From Adiantum capillus-veneris (Eukaryota; Streptophyta; Polypodiopsida; Polypodiales; Pteridaceae), in the NCBI GenBank assembly GCA_014529385.2, contig CM043944.1, positions 178,924,740 through 178,988,739 of the forward strand: a stretch of DNA of 64,000 nucleotides. The letters are read 5' to 3'. This document shows, one piece after another, positions 55,500 to 64,000 of this stretch. How positions within the stretch are numbered: the stretch's first letter is position 1; each line of letters starts with the position of its first letter. Under the pieces are notes generated by a model that searched no databases, had not been told where the DNA came from, and saw only the letters and a list, made by a program, of their open reading frames with translations. The position numbers were made by a program, and so were the translations under genes.

Positions 55500-56443
55500 A
55501 ATATGTTGTCAATAGAACCTCAATTAGAGTGCCAACCGAGGAGATGCGACAAAGACTTGAGATTCCCCTACAATCTTGTTGGATATTTTTGAGCTCCTGT
55601 ATTAGCCAAGTAGAGAGGCTGATCAAGAATTTTCTTTGGCCAAGGTGCAACACTCAATTGGCCTAGAACAAAGTAGCTTGGAAGGTCATCAATCTACCAT
55701 GTTCTTGGGGTGACCTTCGTTAATAGTTATGCTACAAATTTCAAGACCTTTTTCATGATTGATTGTGATTTTGGTACCTTGTTGGATTGCGACTAGGCTT
55801 GGTAGGATAGATCCCTAGGTGTCCTAGACCTCCTCTTAAAGTTTCATTGCATTTTGAGTCCGTTCGCGTGCCAAAATGGTGTGATGACGTACAACTATGA
55901 GAAAGAATATAGGAAAATTCCCCTTATTATTGAGTATTGATTTGCTTGTTGAGTTGGTGTGTTTTCTTGTTAAGGTTCACATCTTGACCTCAAAGAGTCT
56001 CCGTGCCCCATCAGGTCACTTCCCTAATTATTGACATTATGTTAGTGCCCGATAGCTATGCTAGAGACGTCTGTCGTGCAGAGAACTGCCAACATTGTCA
56101 ATGTTGTTGGGGATATGATCCTTAGATGGTGAGTGACGTAGTGCGTATTTAGAACGTTCTTTTTTAAAGATTTTATTTCCATTCCATTTACACTTTAGTA
56201 GCAAAGTAGCTAGATACGAGGTTTAGTGCTTGGTAGAGTCTAGAAGTCGAGGACTTGCTAAATCTATTCTTGAGAAGTAAAGAGTTGTGAGTGAGAAAGA
56301 CAAAATCATTTCATTCTCTAATTCTCTCTATGCTTTTAGAGTGTTGTTTAGTTTTTCAATTTGACTTTATTTTGTACCATTTTGTTTGTTTTTGTTTCAT
56401 GTTTCATTTTAGTACTTATGAGAAAGGGTGAGTAGAAACTACC
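55500..56443. other. Unclassified spacer
   Basis: No gene or repeat structure recognised between element c and the following copia element. Its last five bases, CTACC (56439-56443), are the target duplication of that element. Confidence 0.5.
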
Positions 56444-56670
56444 TGTTCCCATATACATGTGGTAGTGATATGTGTGAACACACTTAGGACCACTGGGTAT
56501 TTTTCTCCTCACTAAAAGATTTTTTTCCCCATGCATTGTATGTACGCCCATCATTCTAGGGCTATCAATCTTTTTATTTCACACTAAGTGATAAACTCAC
56601 TGTTGTGTGCCTTGAGCTTCCTTTGTCTTCTCCAAGCTATGTGCAATTTTTTGCAACCCTAATACCAACA
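56444..56670 (+). repeat. 5' LTR of the 56-62 kb copia
   Basis: 227 bp, TGTTCCCATATACATG to CCCTAATACCAACA. Confidence 0.9.
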
Positions 56671-56672
56671 AT

Positions 56673-56684
56673 TGGTATCCGAGC
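56673..56684 (+). other. Primer binding site of the 56-62 kb copia
   Basis: TGGTATCCGAGC, one change from TGGTATCAGAGC. Confidence 0.88.
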
Positions 56685-57031
56685 AGGTTATGTCCTCCCT
56701 GGCTTAGTCGTCAGTAGCTCCACCACATGCCTATTCACTTTCTTTGATTTTAGTGAGTTTTGGCAAGAATTTGCAGGTTGACAAAATTTTTGGGTAAGCT
56801 TGAAGAGCTTGATCTGCTCAAATTTTTGATTCAGGCTCATTTTGGCCTCTGTTGCATCTACAGACAGTACTGCATAAGCTATTTTGTCATTTTTTGCAAA
56901 ATTTCTATCAATGCTGTTTTTTGTATAACATGTTCCTTACAGTCTTCTACGGTTTGTGCTATATAGCACGTGTTGTTCCCGCTTCCTTTCTCCTTTTTTG
57001 AGCAGTTTTCACATCAGGTGCAACATTTACC

Positions 57032-58076
57032 ATGGCTTACAACAACACATATGTGTTCAAGATGTTTACTACTAAGGACAGATTGGATCATGACAATTAC
57101 CCTATGTTGGCTTATATGATGCGAACATATTCTTGTGTCAAAGGACATTTGGAATATTGTGCAAGGCATTGATGTACGTCCTGGTTCTGAGGATGAAGGC
57201 AATGTTGAGGATGTTGCAGGTCTTGATGCAAGGATTGTTGCTGCTAGAGTTGTTTTGTCTACAGCTGAGTAGCCTTGTTGGGATGTAGAAGATGCACATG
57301 CTCATGTATTGATTGTGTTGTCTATGAAGTGTACTATTACTCCCCACATTTGTTCAGCAAAATCTACCAAACAGTCTTGGGATATTCTCGATGGTCTTTA
57401 TGCAAGTCACATTGAGGCTAAAGTTGCATTGTTGTGTCAAGTGTTGGAATTGATGATTATGCATGGCCAAGATGATATGGATACTTTCATTGCCGGTGTC
57501 AAGGATATCAATGAGCAGCTTATTCCTGTAGGTGAAGTCATTTCAGGCAGTTCCATTGTGCAGACTATTCTTAATAAATTGGCAGATTCTTTTCAAACTT
57601 TTGCTAGCACTTGGAGACTTATGACCCAAGAAAATCCTGAAGTTGTCAACTTTGTGCATTATGCACATTGCTCTTTCAAGAGTCACTTTCCAAAAAAATT
57701 AGGACTAGACAACGTGAATTTGAATAGGCTTTTATTGATGCTCAAAGAAAGGGGGATAATAGAAATGCAGTCACTTCTTATGGTTCTTCTAGGACTGGAA
57801 AATCACTTGTTCTTCCTAATGCTTATGCTAGCAGCAATTCGTCTGGAAATTTTGGTGATAAGAAAAAAAGAAGATGTATTGCCATTATTATAAAGCAAAT
57901 GATCACTTGATCAAGTAGTGTCCTAAGTTGAAGGCCAATGAGGCTAAAAAGAAAGAGGGTGGCTCCACTGCAAATGTTGGATCCACTACAAATGCAGCTA
58001 TTGTTGAGTCTTCTATCAAAGGAAACTGTGATGCTAATGTTGATGTAGAATGGAAGAGTGTACCTATAATCCTATT
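57032..58076 (+). pseudogene. Gag of the 56-62 kb copia
   Basis: It starts MAYNNTYVFKMFTTKDRLDH at 57032 and breaks after a frame change near 57120. Then ILVSKDIWNIVQGIDV, and from 57309 LSMKCTITPHICSAKSTKQS, SWDILDGLYASHIEAKVALL, GQDDMDTFIAGVKDINEQLI and STWRLMTQENPEVVNF. The zinc knuckle near 57860-57930 is unreadable apart from KKKRRC and CPKL. ANEAKKKEGGSTANVGSTTN precedes the protease. The opening ATG is well placed after the leader. At least three frame breaks. Confidence 0.85.
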
Positions 58077-58430
58077 GTCCATGATGCATGCATGTCAGTT
58101 GTTGCAGATTTACATGTATGGTATTTTGACAGTAGTGCTACAAGGAACATTACCTCACATCGTGATTTCACCTTCTCAAACCTGTCCCTTATGGGAATTC
58201 AGTCACTTGCGTCAACAACACCTCTTATTCGGTTCAGGGAGCAGGAAAGATTGTCCATGATGCATGCATGTCAATTTTTACATATCCACATGTGTGGTAT
58301 TTTGACAATCGTGCTACAAAGAACATTACCTCACATCCTGATTTGTTCACCTCTCTTGAGTCTATCCCTTATGAAAATTCAGTCACTTGCGCCAAGAATG
58401 CCTCTTATCCGATTCAGGGAGTTGGAAAAT
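58077..58430 (+). repeat. 176-bp tandem duplication in protease
   Basis: Both copies begin GTCCATGATGCATGCATGTC (58077 and 58253). 176 is not a multiple of three, so the duplication also shifts the frame. Confidence 0.88.
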
Positions 58431-58700
58431 TTTTGCTAACTATTGAAAATAACAATCCTTTCACACTTTTTGATACACTTTATGTACCTAGTATCAAGAA
58501 GAATCTTTTTTTTGTATCTGCACTTGCTAGAATTGGACTTGTAGTCAAGTTTATGGATGACAGATGTACAGTACATGATCTCAATTTTGGTGATAAATTG
58601 TTGCATCTAGCATATTATGTCGTGGGTTGTATAAGTTCACTTTGTATGACAAGTGTCAGCTAAATTTTGCAAATGCAGTTGTGGATTCTAAGGCTAGCAC
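58077..58700 (+). pseudogene. Protease of the 56-62 kb copia, N-terminal part duplicated
   Basis: The active-site segment occurs twice, 176 bp apart: VADLHVWYFDSSATRNITSH in the first copy (58050-58439 frame) and YPHVWYFDNRATKNITSHPD in the second, where a working enzyme has DSGAT. Both are altered. The second copy continues into FTLFDTLYVPSIKKNLFFVS, GLVVKFMDDRCTVHDLNFGD. The shared target of both breakpoints in the split relative lies at about 58570 here. Confidence 0.85.
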
Positions 58701-59870
58701 CTGTCAAACATGTTTGTGAAGACTGTATTTTGGGTAAGATGTAGTGTTTTAATTTCCAAAGTATGGTTAAATTAGGACCACATACAGGTTGCACCTTGTG
58801 CATAGTGATGTTTGTGGGTCCATGCAAACTCCGTCCATGGGAGATTACCTTTACTTCGTGACTTTTATTAATGATTACTCTAGGCATGCATGGGTATGTC
58901 CGCTTAAAGCACAGTCCGAAGGTTTTTGTGCTTCAAATAATTTTTGGTTATGGCTGAAAATGTCTCAAAATGTACTATGGACACCCTCCGTTCTGATCGA
59001 GGGGGGGAGTATATGTACCATGAATTAAATGCAATTCTGGCTAGTTGTGGAATAAGACACGAATGTAGAGTGCCTTATACGCCTTAGCTAAATGGTGTTT
59101 TTGAGATGATAAATAGGTCACTTACAGAAATGGCACGATGTATGGTCAAGCGTCAAGATTTGCCACATTCTTTCTTGCTTGAGGCCACCATGTGTGCCAC
59201 TTATGTACTAAACAGGTGTCCTACAAAAGATTTGCAGTCTATTACTCCAAATGAAGTGTGGCATGATAGAAAGCATTCTATTGAGTACATTCGTTTTTTT
59301 TGGCGGTTTGGCATATGCTTTGGTGCCACAAAACAACGCAAAAAATTGGATGATAAGGCTATCAAATGTTTTTTTATTGGTTATAATGCTCAAAGAAAAG
59401 GTTAGAGATTGTATCATTTGCAAACAAAGTTTATCTTGGTATCACAAGATGTTGTGTTTGTGGAATATTTTTTTCAGCCCTTGCTATCATGTACTAGAGA
59501 CAGTAATGTCAGCTCGCAGGACATTTATGACACTTTGTTTCCTCTTTTTAGTGGTGGAAGTTCAAATGTAAATTCCAATGAGGCAAATTTACAGCCTATG
59601 GGGGTTTCAAAAAATGTTACAGATCAGCCTATTATTGATGTAGATGTACATGATGTACTTGATGAGGAAAGGTCTGAAAATGAGGAGGCTAGAGGTATGC
59701 CAAAATGGTTGGTGCTGCATACATTGCATAACGCTAAATTGGATGCACCTTTGTCTAATTGTACTCGTTCAGGCTCTCTCCATGCATCTTATGCATCAAA
59801 TTGTTATGCTTTGGCTGTGTCTAACTTACTTAATGTTGAGAAACCTCTATCTTTTGATAAAGCATAGAGT
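58701..59870 (+). pseudogene. Integrase of the 56-62 kb copia
   Basis: Readable as LVHSDVCGSMQTPSMGDYLY, FVTFINDYSRHAWVCPLK, then LRSDRGGEYM-like text split by a frame change near 58990, CRVPYTP-like text near 59070-59090 ending in a stop, MINRSLTEMARCMVKRQDLP and FLLEATMCATYVLNRCPTKD. Then comes the linker KLDDKAIKCFFIGYNAQRKG and VSQDVVFVEYFFQPLLSCTR, with LDEERSENEEARGMPKWLVL up to 59867. D and D positions are visible. Several stops. Confidence 0.82.
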
Positions 59871-60990
59871 TTAGAAAATTGGATGGCTGCCATGCAATCA
59901 GAATATGATGCACTTATAGAAAATGACACATAGACTTTATGTGATTTGCCTCCTGGCAAAAAGGCCATTGGTACAAAGTGGGCTCACAAGTTAAAACACA
60001 AGCGAATGGTGAGATTGATCGGTATAAGGCTCCACTTGTTGCAAAGAGTTATGCATAGAAAAAAGGTATAGATTATAAAGAGAATTTTCTCCCACTAGTT
60101 GTATGACTACTGTGGTTTTTCTATGTGCATTGGAAGCTCATTCTGGTTGGGATGTACATCAATCAGACATTGTTATCGCTTTCTTGAATGATGACATATT
60201 TGAGGAAGTTTATGTAACACAGCCTCGTGGTTTTATCAAGAAAGGACAATAGGATAAGGTGTGAAAATGTAAAGCTTTGTATGGGTTGAAGCAATATCCT
60301 CCTGCTTGGTATGGGAAGGTTGACACTCATTTGGTCAAACGAGCCTTTCATAACAGTCCAACAAAAAGCACATTGCATGTAAAGCGTGAGGGTGATGTAC
60401 TTTCCATTGTGGTTCTTTATGTAGATGATTTGTTGATCACTGGACCAAATGAGAGACATATTGTTGGATCTAAAGCTGATTTGAATGCTAGTATCAAGAT
60501 GAAAGATTTGGGGTTGTTGCATCATTACCTGGGTATACAATTTAAGTAGTTTGATGGTGGTATTGCCTTGCGTCAAGAAATTTACATAGAAACATTGCTA
60601 TGTAACTTTGGACTTGAGGATTGAAAACCTATTGCCACTCCCATGGAAACAATTTGAAATTGAGTCTCATGATGCTGGTGGCGGTTCTTTATGTAGATGA
60701 TGTGCTTATTACCGGACCAAATGAGAGACATATTGTTGAATTTAAGGCTGATTTGAATGCTACTTCCAAGAAAAAAGAGTTGGTCTTGTTGCATCATTAC
60801 TTGGGTATAAAATTTAAGCACTGTGATGGTGGCATTGTCTTGTGTCAAAAATGTTACATAGAAACATTTCTATGTAAGTTTGGACTTCAGGATTGCAAAC
60901 CTATTCCCACTCCCATGAAAACAGGTTTGAATTGAGTCTTCATGATGTTGGTGATCCTGTAGATGTCACTCTTTACCAAACTTCTATTGG
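59871..60990 (+). pseudogene. Reverse transcriptase of the 56-62 kb copia, palm duplicated
   Basis: The start is readable as NWMAAMQSEYDALIENDT, GKKAIGTKWAHKLKH and YGLKQYPPAWYGKVDTHLVK. The catalytic box is present twice: VVLYVDDLLITGPNERHIVG near 60410 and AVLYVDDVLITGPNERHIVE near 60685, each followed by its own KADLNA, LLHHYLGI and ETxLC.FGL.D text. The second copy leads on to PVDVTLYQTSIGCLIYVCN. Both have the two aspartates. The stops between them (60549 and the TGA after GLED) prevent translation. Confidence 0.88.
60411..60954 (+). repeat. 272-bp tandem duplication of the RT catalytic region
   Basis: Both copies begin GGTTCTTTATGTAGATGAT (60411 and 60683) and run through the text for KPI.TPM. 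They are clearly diverged from each other, so the duplication is old. Confidence 0.88.
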
Positions 60991-61640
60991 ATGCCTTATT
61001 TATGTATGCAACATTTATGTAATCAATTTGCACTATCACAAATCAGCAAGTTTATGTATAGCCCAGGGTCTAAGCATTGGAAGGCTATGAGAACTTTCCT
61101 CTACTTGAGTGGCACTTTACATCTTAACTTGTTTTATCCTAAGGGGGGATCACTGCCATCATACTTACATTTTTTTTCAGACTCAGATTGAGCTAGTTGT
61201 TTGGACATGCGAGTGTCCACAAGTGGTTTTTGTTTCATGCTTGGCGTGTCATGGATATCATGGTTGAGAAAGAAGAAAACTATTGTGGACACTTCTAGTT
61301 GTGAGGCTGAGTACAGGGAAGTCTTCACAGCAGCTACGCTTGAGTGTGTATGGCTCAAACGTCTTGTGGCTGATTTGGGTGTTGGACAGGACACTGCCAA
61401 CACCATTTACACTGACAGCTAGAGCGCAGTGGTAGTTTCAAGGAACATATTTTTCATGCTCGCACAAAGCACATTGAGGTGAATTACCACTATGCCAGGG
61501 AGAGGCTCTCAGCAGAAGAGATCAGCTTGGCTTATGTGACAACATAGGACAACCTTGTAGATCTTTTCACAAAGGCATTGTCTCGTGAGAAGTTCGAAGC
61601 TTTCTGCAAATCTTTGGGTTTACTCCCCTTTGTGGACTGA
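60991..61640 (+). pseudogene. RNase H and pol C-terminus of the 56-62 kb copia
   Basis: It reads FYPKGGSLPSYLHFFSDSD, then SGCL-like text with a stop, MRVSTSGFCFMLGVSWISWL, TSSCEAEYREVFTAATLECV and LVADLGVGQDTANTIYTDS. Then, after a stop, HARTKHIEVNYHYARERLSA and DNLVDLFTKALSREKFEAFC, ending LGLLPFVD with the stop at 61638-61640. The D, E and D residues of RNase H can be traced. Four or more interruptions. Confidence 0.87.
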
Positions 61641-61715
61641 TCATGTCCTTAGGGCATGGCACTTTCCTTTACTTATGTAACAGCTCTTGTTCATCGCATC
61701 ACTCCATGGGGGATT

Positions 61716-61939
61716 TGTTACCATATACATGTGATGGTGATGTGTGTGAATACACTTAGGACAGTCGGGGCATTTTTTCCCTCACTAGGAGGTTTTTGCC
61801 CCCGTGCATTGTGTATACGCCCATCATTCTAGGTCTATTGATCTTTCCCCTACATAGTAATACACTCTCTGTTTTGTGCCTTGAGCTTCCTTCCTCTTCT
61901 CCAAGATGTGTGTCTTTTCTTGAAACCCTAATTCCAACA
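61716..61939 (+). repeat. 3' LTR of the 56-62 kb copia
   Basis: 224 bp, TGTTACCATATACATG to CCCTAATTCCAACA, followed by CTACC, the right target duplication. Confidence 0.9.
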
Positions 61940-62144
61940 CTACCACACCATTAAATTTGTGCTAAAAGATTGAGGGAAAAAAGGGTGAAAACAATATTTT
62001 GGCCAAAATGACCATAACTCTGAAATTATGAAAAATTGACGGTAGAGAGCTCAAAAGCGATCCAAATTAAACAATTTGTGGATCAAAGACATCAACATAC
62101 TCTCTAGAAGAAATCTTGAAAGTTTGGCCAGATTTTGTGGAGGA

Positions 62145-63998
62145 ACATGGATCGCGATCCGTACCCTAGAGACCTTTTTTGTAGAAAACTCGTCAATGAG
62201 AGTGAGCATCAATGAGATATTTCTCTGATTGTGTTTTCTTGAAATAAAAACCCAAAAATCACATCAAAATTGAATGATAGGGAAAAAATAGCAAAGCAAG
62301 CATTCCAGACATAGAATTTGCGATTTTTTACTTCTTAGGATCCAAATTCAAAAAGGGGTGAGATTCGGTGCGTAGCAAAATTCATGAAAAATTGTTGTCA
62401 AATATGGATCATGATCCATGTATTTTTGACATTTGGAAATGATATTTGTCAAGTATATCCTTGATAACTAGTGGAAAAATTTTGCCAAAAAGGACCATAG
62501 CAAAAAATTACAAAAAGTTGACTAAACACCAAAACTAGGCCAGATAACCAAAAACCACAAGGCAAACTAAAAAGCTCACTTTTGACTAGGAAAAAGTTAT
62601 CCAGATTAAAAAACAATTGGTAGAGTAGACTACTGACACTACTGGTAATCATCATGCCAAATTTGGAGTTTAGATGTGCAGTACAAGAGGTTGTGTGCAC
62701 TTGGGACGTTTTTAGCGACGGAAATACATTGGGTTTTTATACTCCCCGCTGTCGCTAAGATCGTCGCTAATAGCGTCGATATGGAACGTCGCTATGAGCA
62801 TCACTATAACCGTTGCTATATGCATTGCTATTGCCATCGCTATATAGCGAGCATATAGCGACGCTTACAAGCTACCTATAGCAACGTTGCAGAGCCTTAT
62901 ATAGCGATGCTTATAGCGACACGCGAGAGTAAAAAAGTTTGGTTTCAATGCCCTGCCACCCATTAACCATATGGAATGTTCCAATAATATAGTAAACCTA
63001 AATGAGTCCAAGATAAGCCTAGATTTACCTTTGAAAGAAAGTGCAAGCTTATGTATAGACCCAAAATAGTCATGACAATTGTACATATCATAAGTAAAAT
63101 CACTTGATTGTTAAGCTTTGCAAATGTATAGCTACAACACCATTGTCATTCTTGATAAAATATACATGGTTTTTCAATAGTTACAAAAAGATGTATACAC
63201 GTCATCTCATGATACATATGCTATGAAAAAAGAAAACTAATGCTATCTACCTACAGTGCAAAAAATTGTTCAAAGGAAAACCCTAAAACAAACCTAGAGA
63301 TTGACTTTTCTCTGACCTAACCAAGTCCAAATCACACAAAAACCATATAGCTAGCATCAAGAGACCAAGGGCAAGAGACCAAGGGCAAGCTATGAGTCAA
63401 GTTCCCTTACCATCTGATACAGAGGTACGTGGATCATGATCCATGTCCTTATGTCACAACTCATACCAAACTTGCACCATAGCTAGAGGACATCATAAGG
63501 AGTCTAGTGGTCTTTCCAAAAATGAATTTGGATATCAAAAACCATACCAAAACCCAAGAAATGTCAAGCATACTAACAAAGTGCAAGAACTGACCTAATG
63601 TTCAATTCAAAGGTCCATTTTCAAAAACATTGATACCATAGGACCTACTAGTCATGTTAATCTAATGGTACCAAGAAAAGTCAATTTGGGCTCTAAACAT
63701 GGATCACAATCCATGTACCCATGGTGACAACTTGACCTATATGTTTTGAGATTAGTAGTGCATTGACAAGAAAACATATTACCAAGCCTAGTTGTGAAAA
63801 AGTTCAAGCAAATTTGGGTCAAAAGGGACAAAATAGGTGACAGACTGAAACCCGCAGTATACCTTGTACTGGACATTTGACCTATCAAAACAAGTCCATA
63901 TCCAAAAATATTTGAGATTTAGCTGTGGACATAGAGTGCAACAAGCTGCCAAAAAGAGATCAACTCTAGATGTGGCTAAACATGGATCTCAATCCATG
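62145..63998. repeat. Array with repeated GGATC-NN-GATCC palindromes
   Basis: Cores at 62149-62160 (GGATCGCGATCC), 62404-62419 (ATGGATCATGATCCAT), 63431-63442 (GGATCATGATCC), and degenerate ones at 63697-63716 and 63981-63998. Centre spacing is 257, 1025, 270 and 283 bp. The 1025-bp gap contains the foldback, and without its roughly 207 bp equals about three units. Confidence 0.65.
62734..62937. repeat. Foldback (MITE-like) sequence rich in GCGAC/GTCGC
   Basis: The left arm (62734-62773: TTTTTATACTCCCCGCTGTC and on) and the right arm (62895-62937, complement CTTTTTTACTCTCGCGTGTC and on) are imperfect inverted repeats of about 40 bp. The left half carries GTCGC repeats, the right half GCGAC repeats. 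AGCGACGG just outside at 62714-62721 is like the subterminal repeats of plant CACTA elements. No clear target duplication. Confidence 0.55.
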
Positions 63999-64000
63999 TA

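Larger units (their letters stand above)
56444..61939 (+). mobile_element. Complete but decayed Ty1/copia element (5496 bp)
   Basis: LTRs at 56444-56670 (227 bp) and 61716-61939 (224 bp), TG...CA, and a perfect 5-bp target duplication CTACC (56439-56443 and 61940-61944). There is a primer site at 56673-56684 and a purine tract (CCATGGGGGATTT) just before the 3' LTR. The order gag, protease, integrase, RT, RNase H is complete. The LTRs look only about 80-85 percent identical by eye, so it is old. It belongs to the same family as 13491-22101. Two internal tandem duplications (protease and RT) and many stops. Confidence 0.92.
61945..64000. other. AT-rich spacer holding a palindrome array and a foldback
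   Basis: No coding text. See the array at 62145-63998 and the foldback at 62734-62937. The array may continue past the window end. Confidence 0.5.

Overview
The window looks like intergenic, transposon-packed nuclear DNA of a land plant. Evidence: almost every recognisable coding stretch is a plant-type LTR retrotransposon (Ty1/copia with initiator-Met tRNA primer sites; Ty3/gypsy chromovirus, Tat-like and Athila/Tat-like types), long TG/AG microsatellites are common, and the spacers are AT-rich and ORF-poor. No intact cellular protein gene, tRNA or rRNA gene was recognised. The species cannot be told from the sequence.

Layout. 1-285: 5' end of a copia gag (minus strand), cut by the window edge. 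286-5354: mostly non-coding, with an inverted repeat pair, two compound microsatellites and a gypsy RT scrap. 5355-11700: an old, internally permuted copia fragment carrying a younger complete copia element (5505-11027, 220-bp LTRs, CCATG target duplication). 11701-13490: spacer with a GA tract. 13491-22101: one copia element that appears to have been cut in half by an inversion; its 3' half lies on the minus strand (13491-16744) and its 5' half on the plus strand (20195-22101), with 3.4 kb between them holding exon-like pieces of an unrecognised gene. 22102-24784: a broken minus-strand ORF and a tandem array with a palindromic core. 24785-44560: a large minus-strand gypsy element ('element a', Asp-tRNA-type primer site) into whose protease a second, Tat-like gypsy element ('element b', 29938-39185, about 1.58-kb LTRs) has jumped. 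44561 to about 49537: part of the 5' LTR of element a, then unclassified spacer. 49543-55494: a chromovirus ('element c') with 148-bp LTRs. 56444-61939: a complete but heavily decayed copia of the same family as the split one (CTACC target duplication). 61945-64000: spacer with a second palindrome-centred array and a foldback element.

Working order of the elements. Each follows gag, protease, then (copia) integrase, RT, RNase H or (gypsy) RT, RNase H, integrase. None is likely to be autonomous now: protease active sites are altered in several, the RT catalytic box of element a is deleted, and stops or frame breaks occur throughout. Element b is unusual in having about 4.4 kb of gag-pol in one frame, broken only by six nonsense codons.

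Most worth a second look: (1) the inverted half-element, supported by matching breakpoints, equal 227-bp LTRs and C/G-run flanks; (2) element a, which has a normal N-terminal protease and also a second retropepsin-like domain fused after the integrase; (3) tandem arrays with a pitch of about 280 bp whose units each carry an ATC-NN-GAT palindrome, seen in three places.
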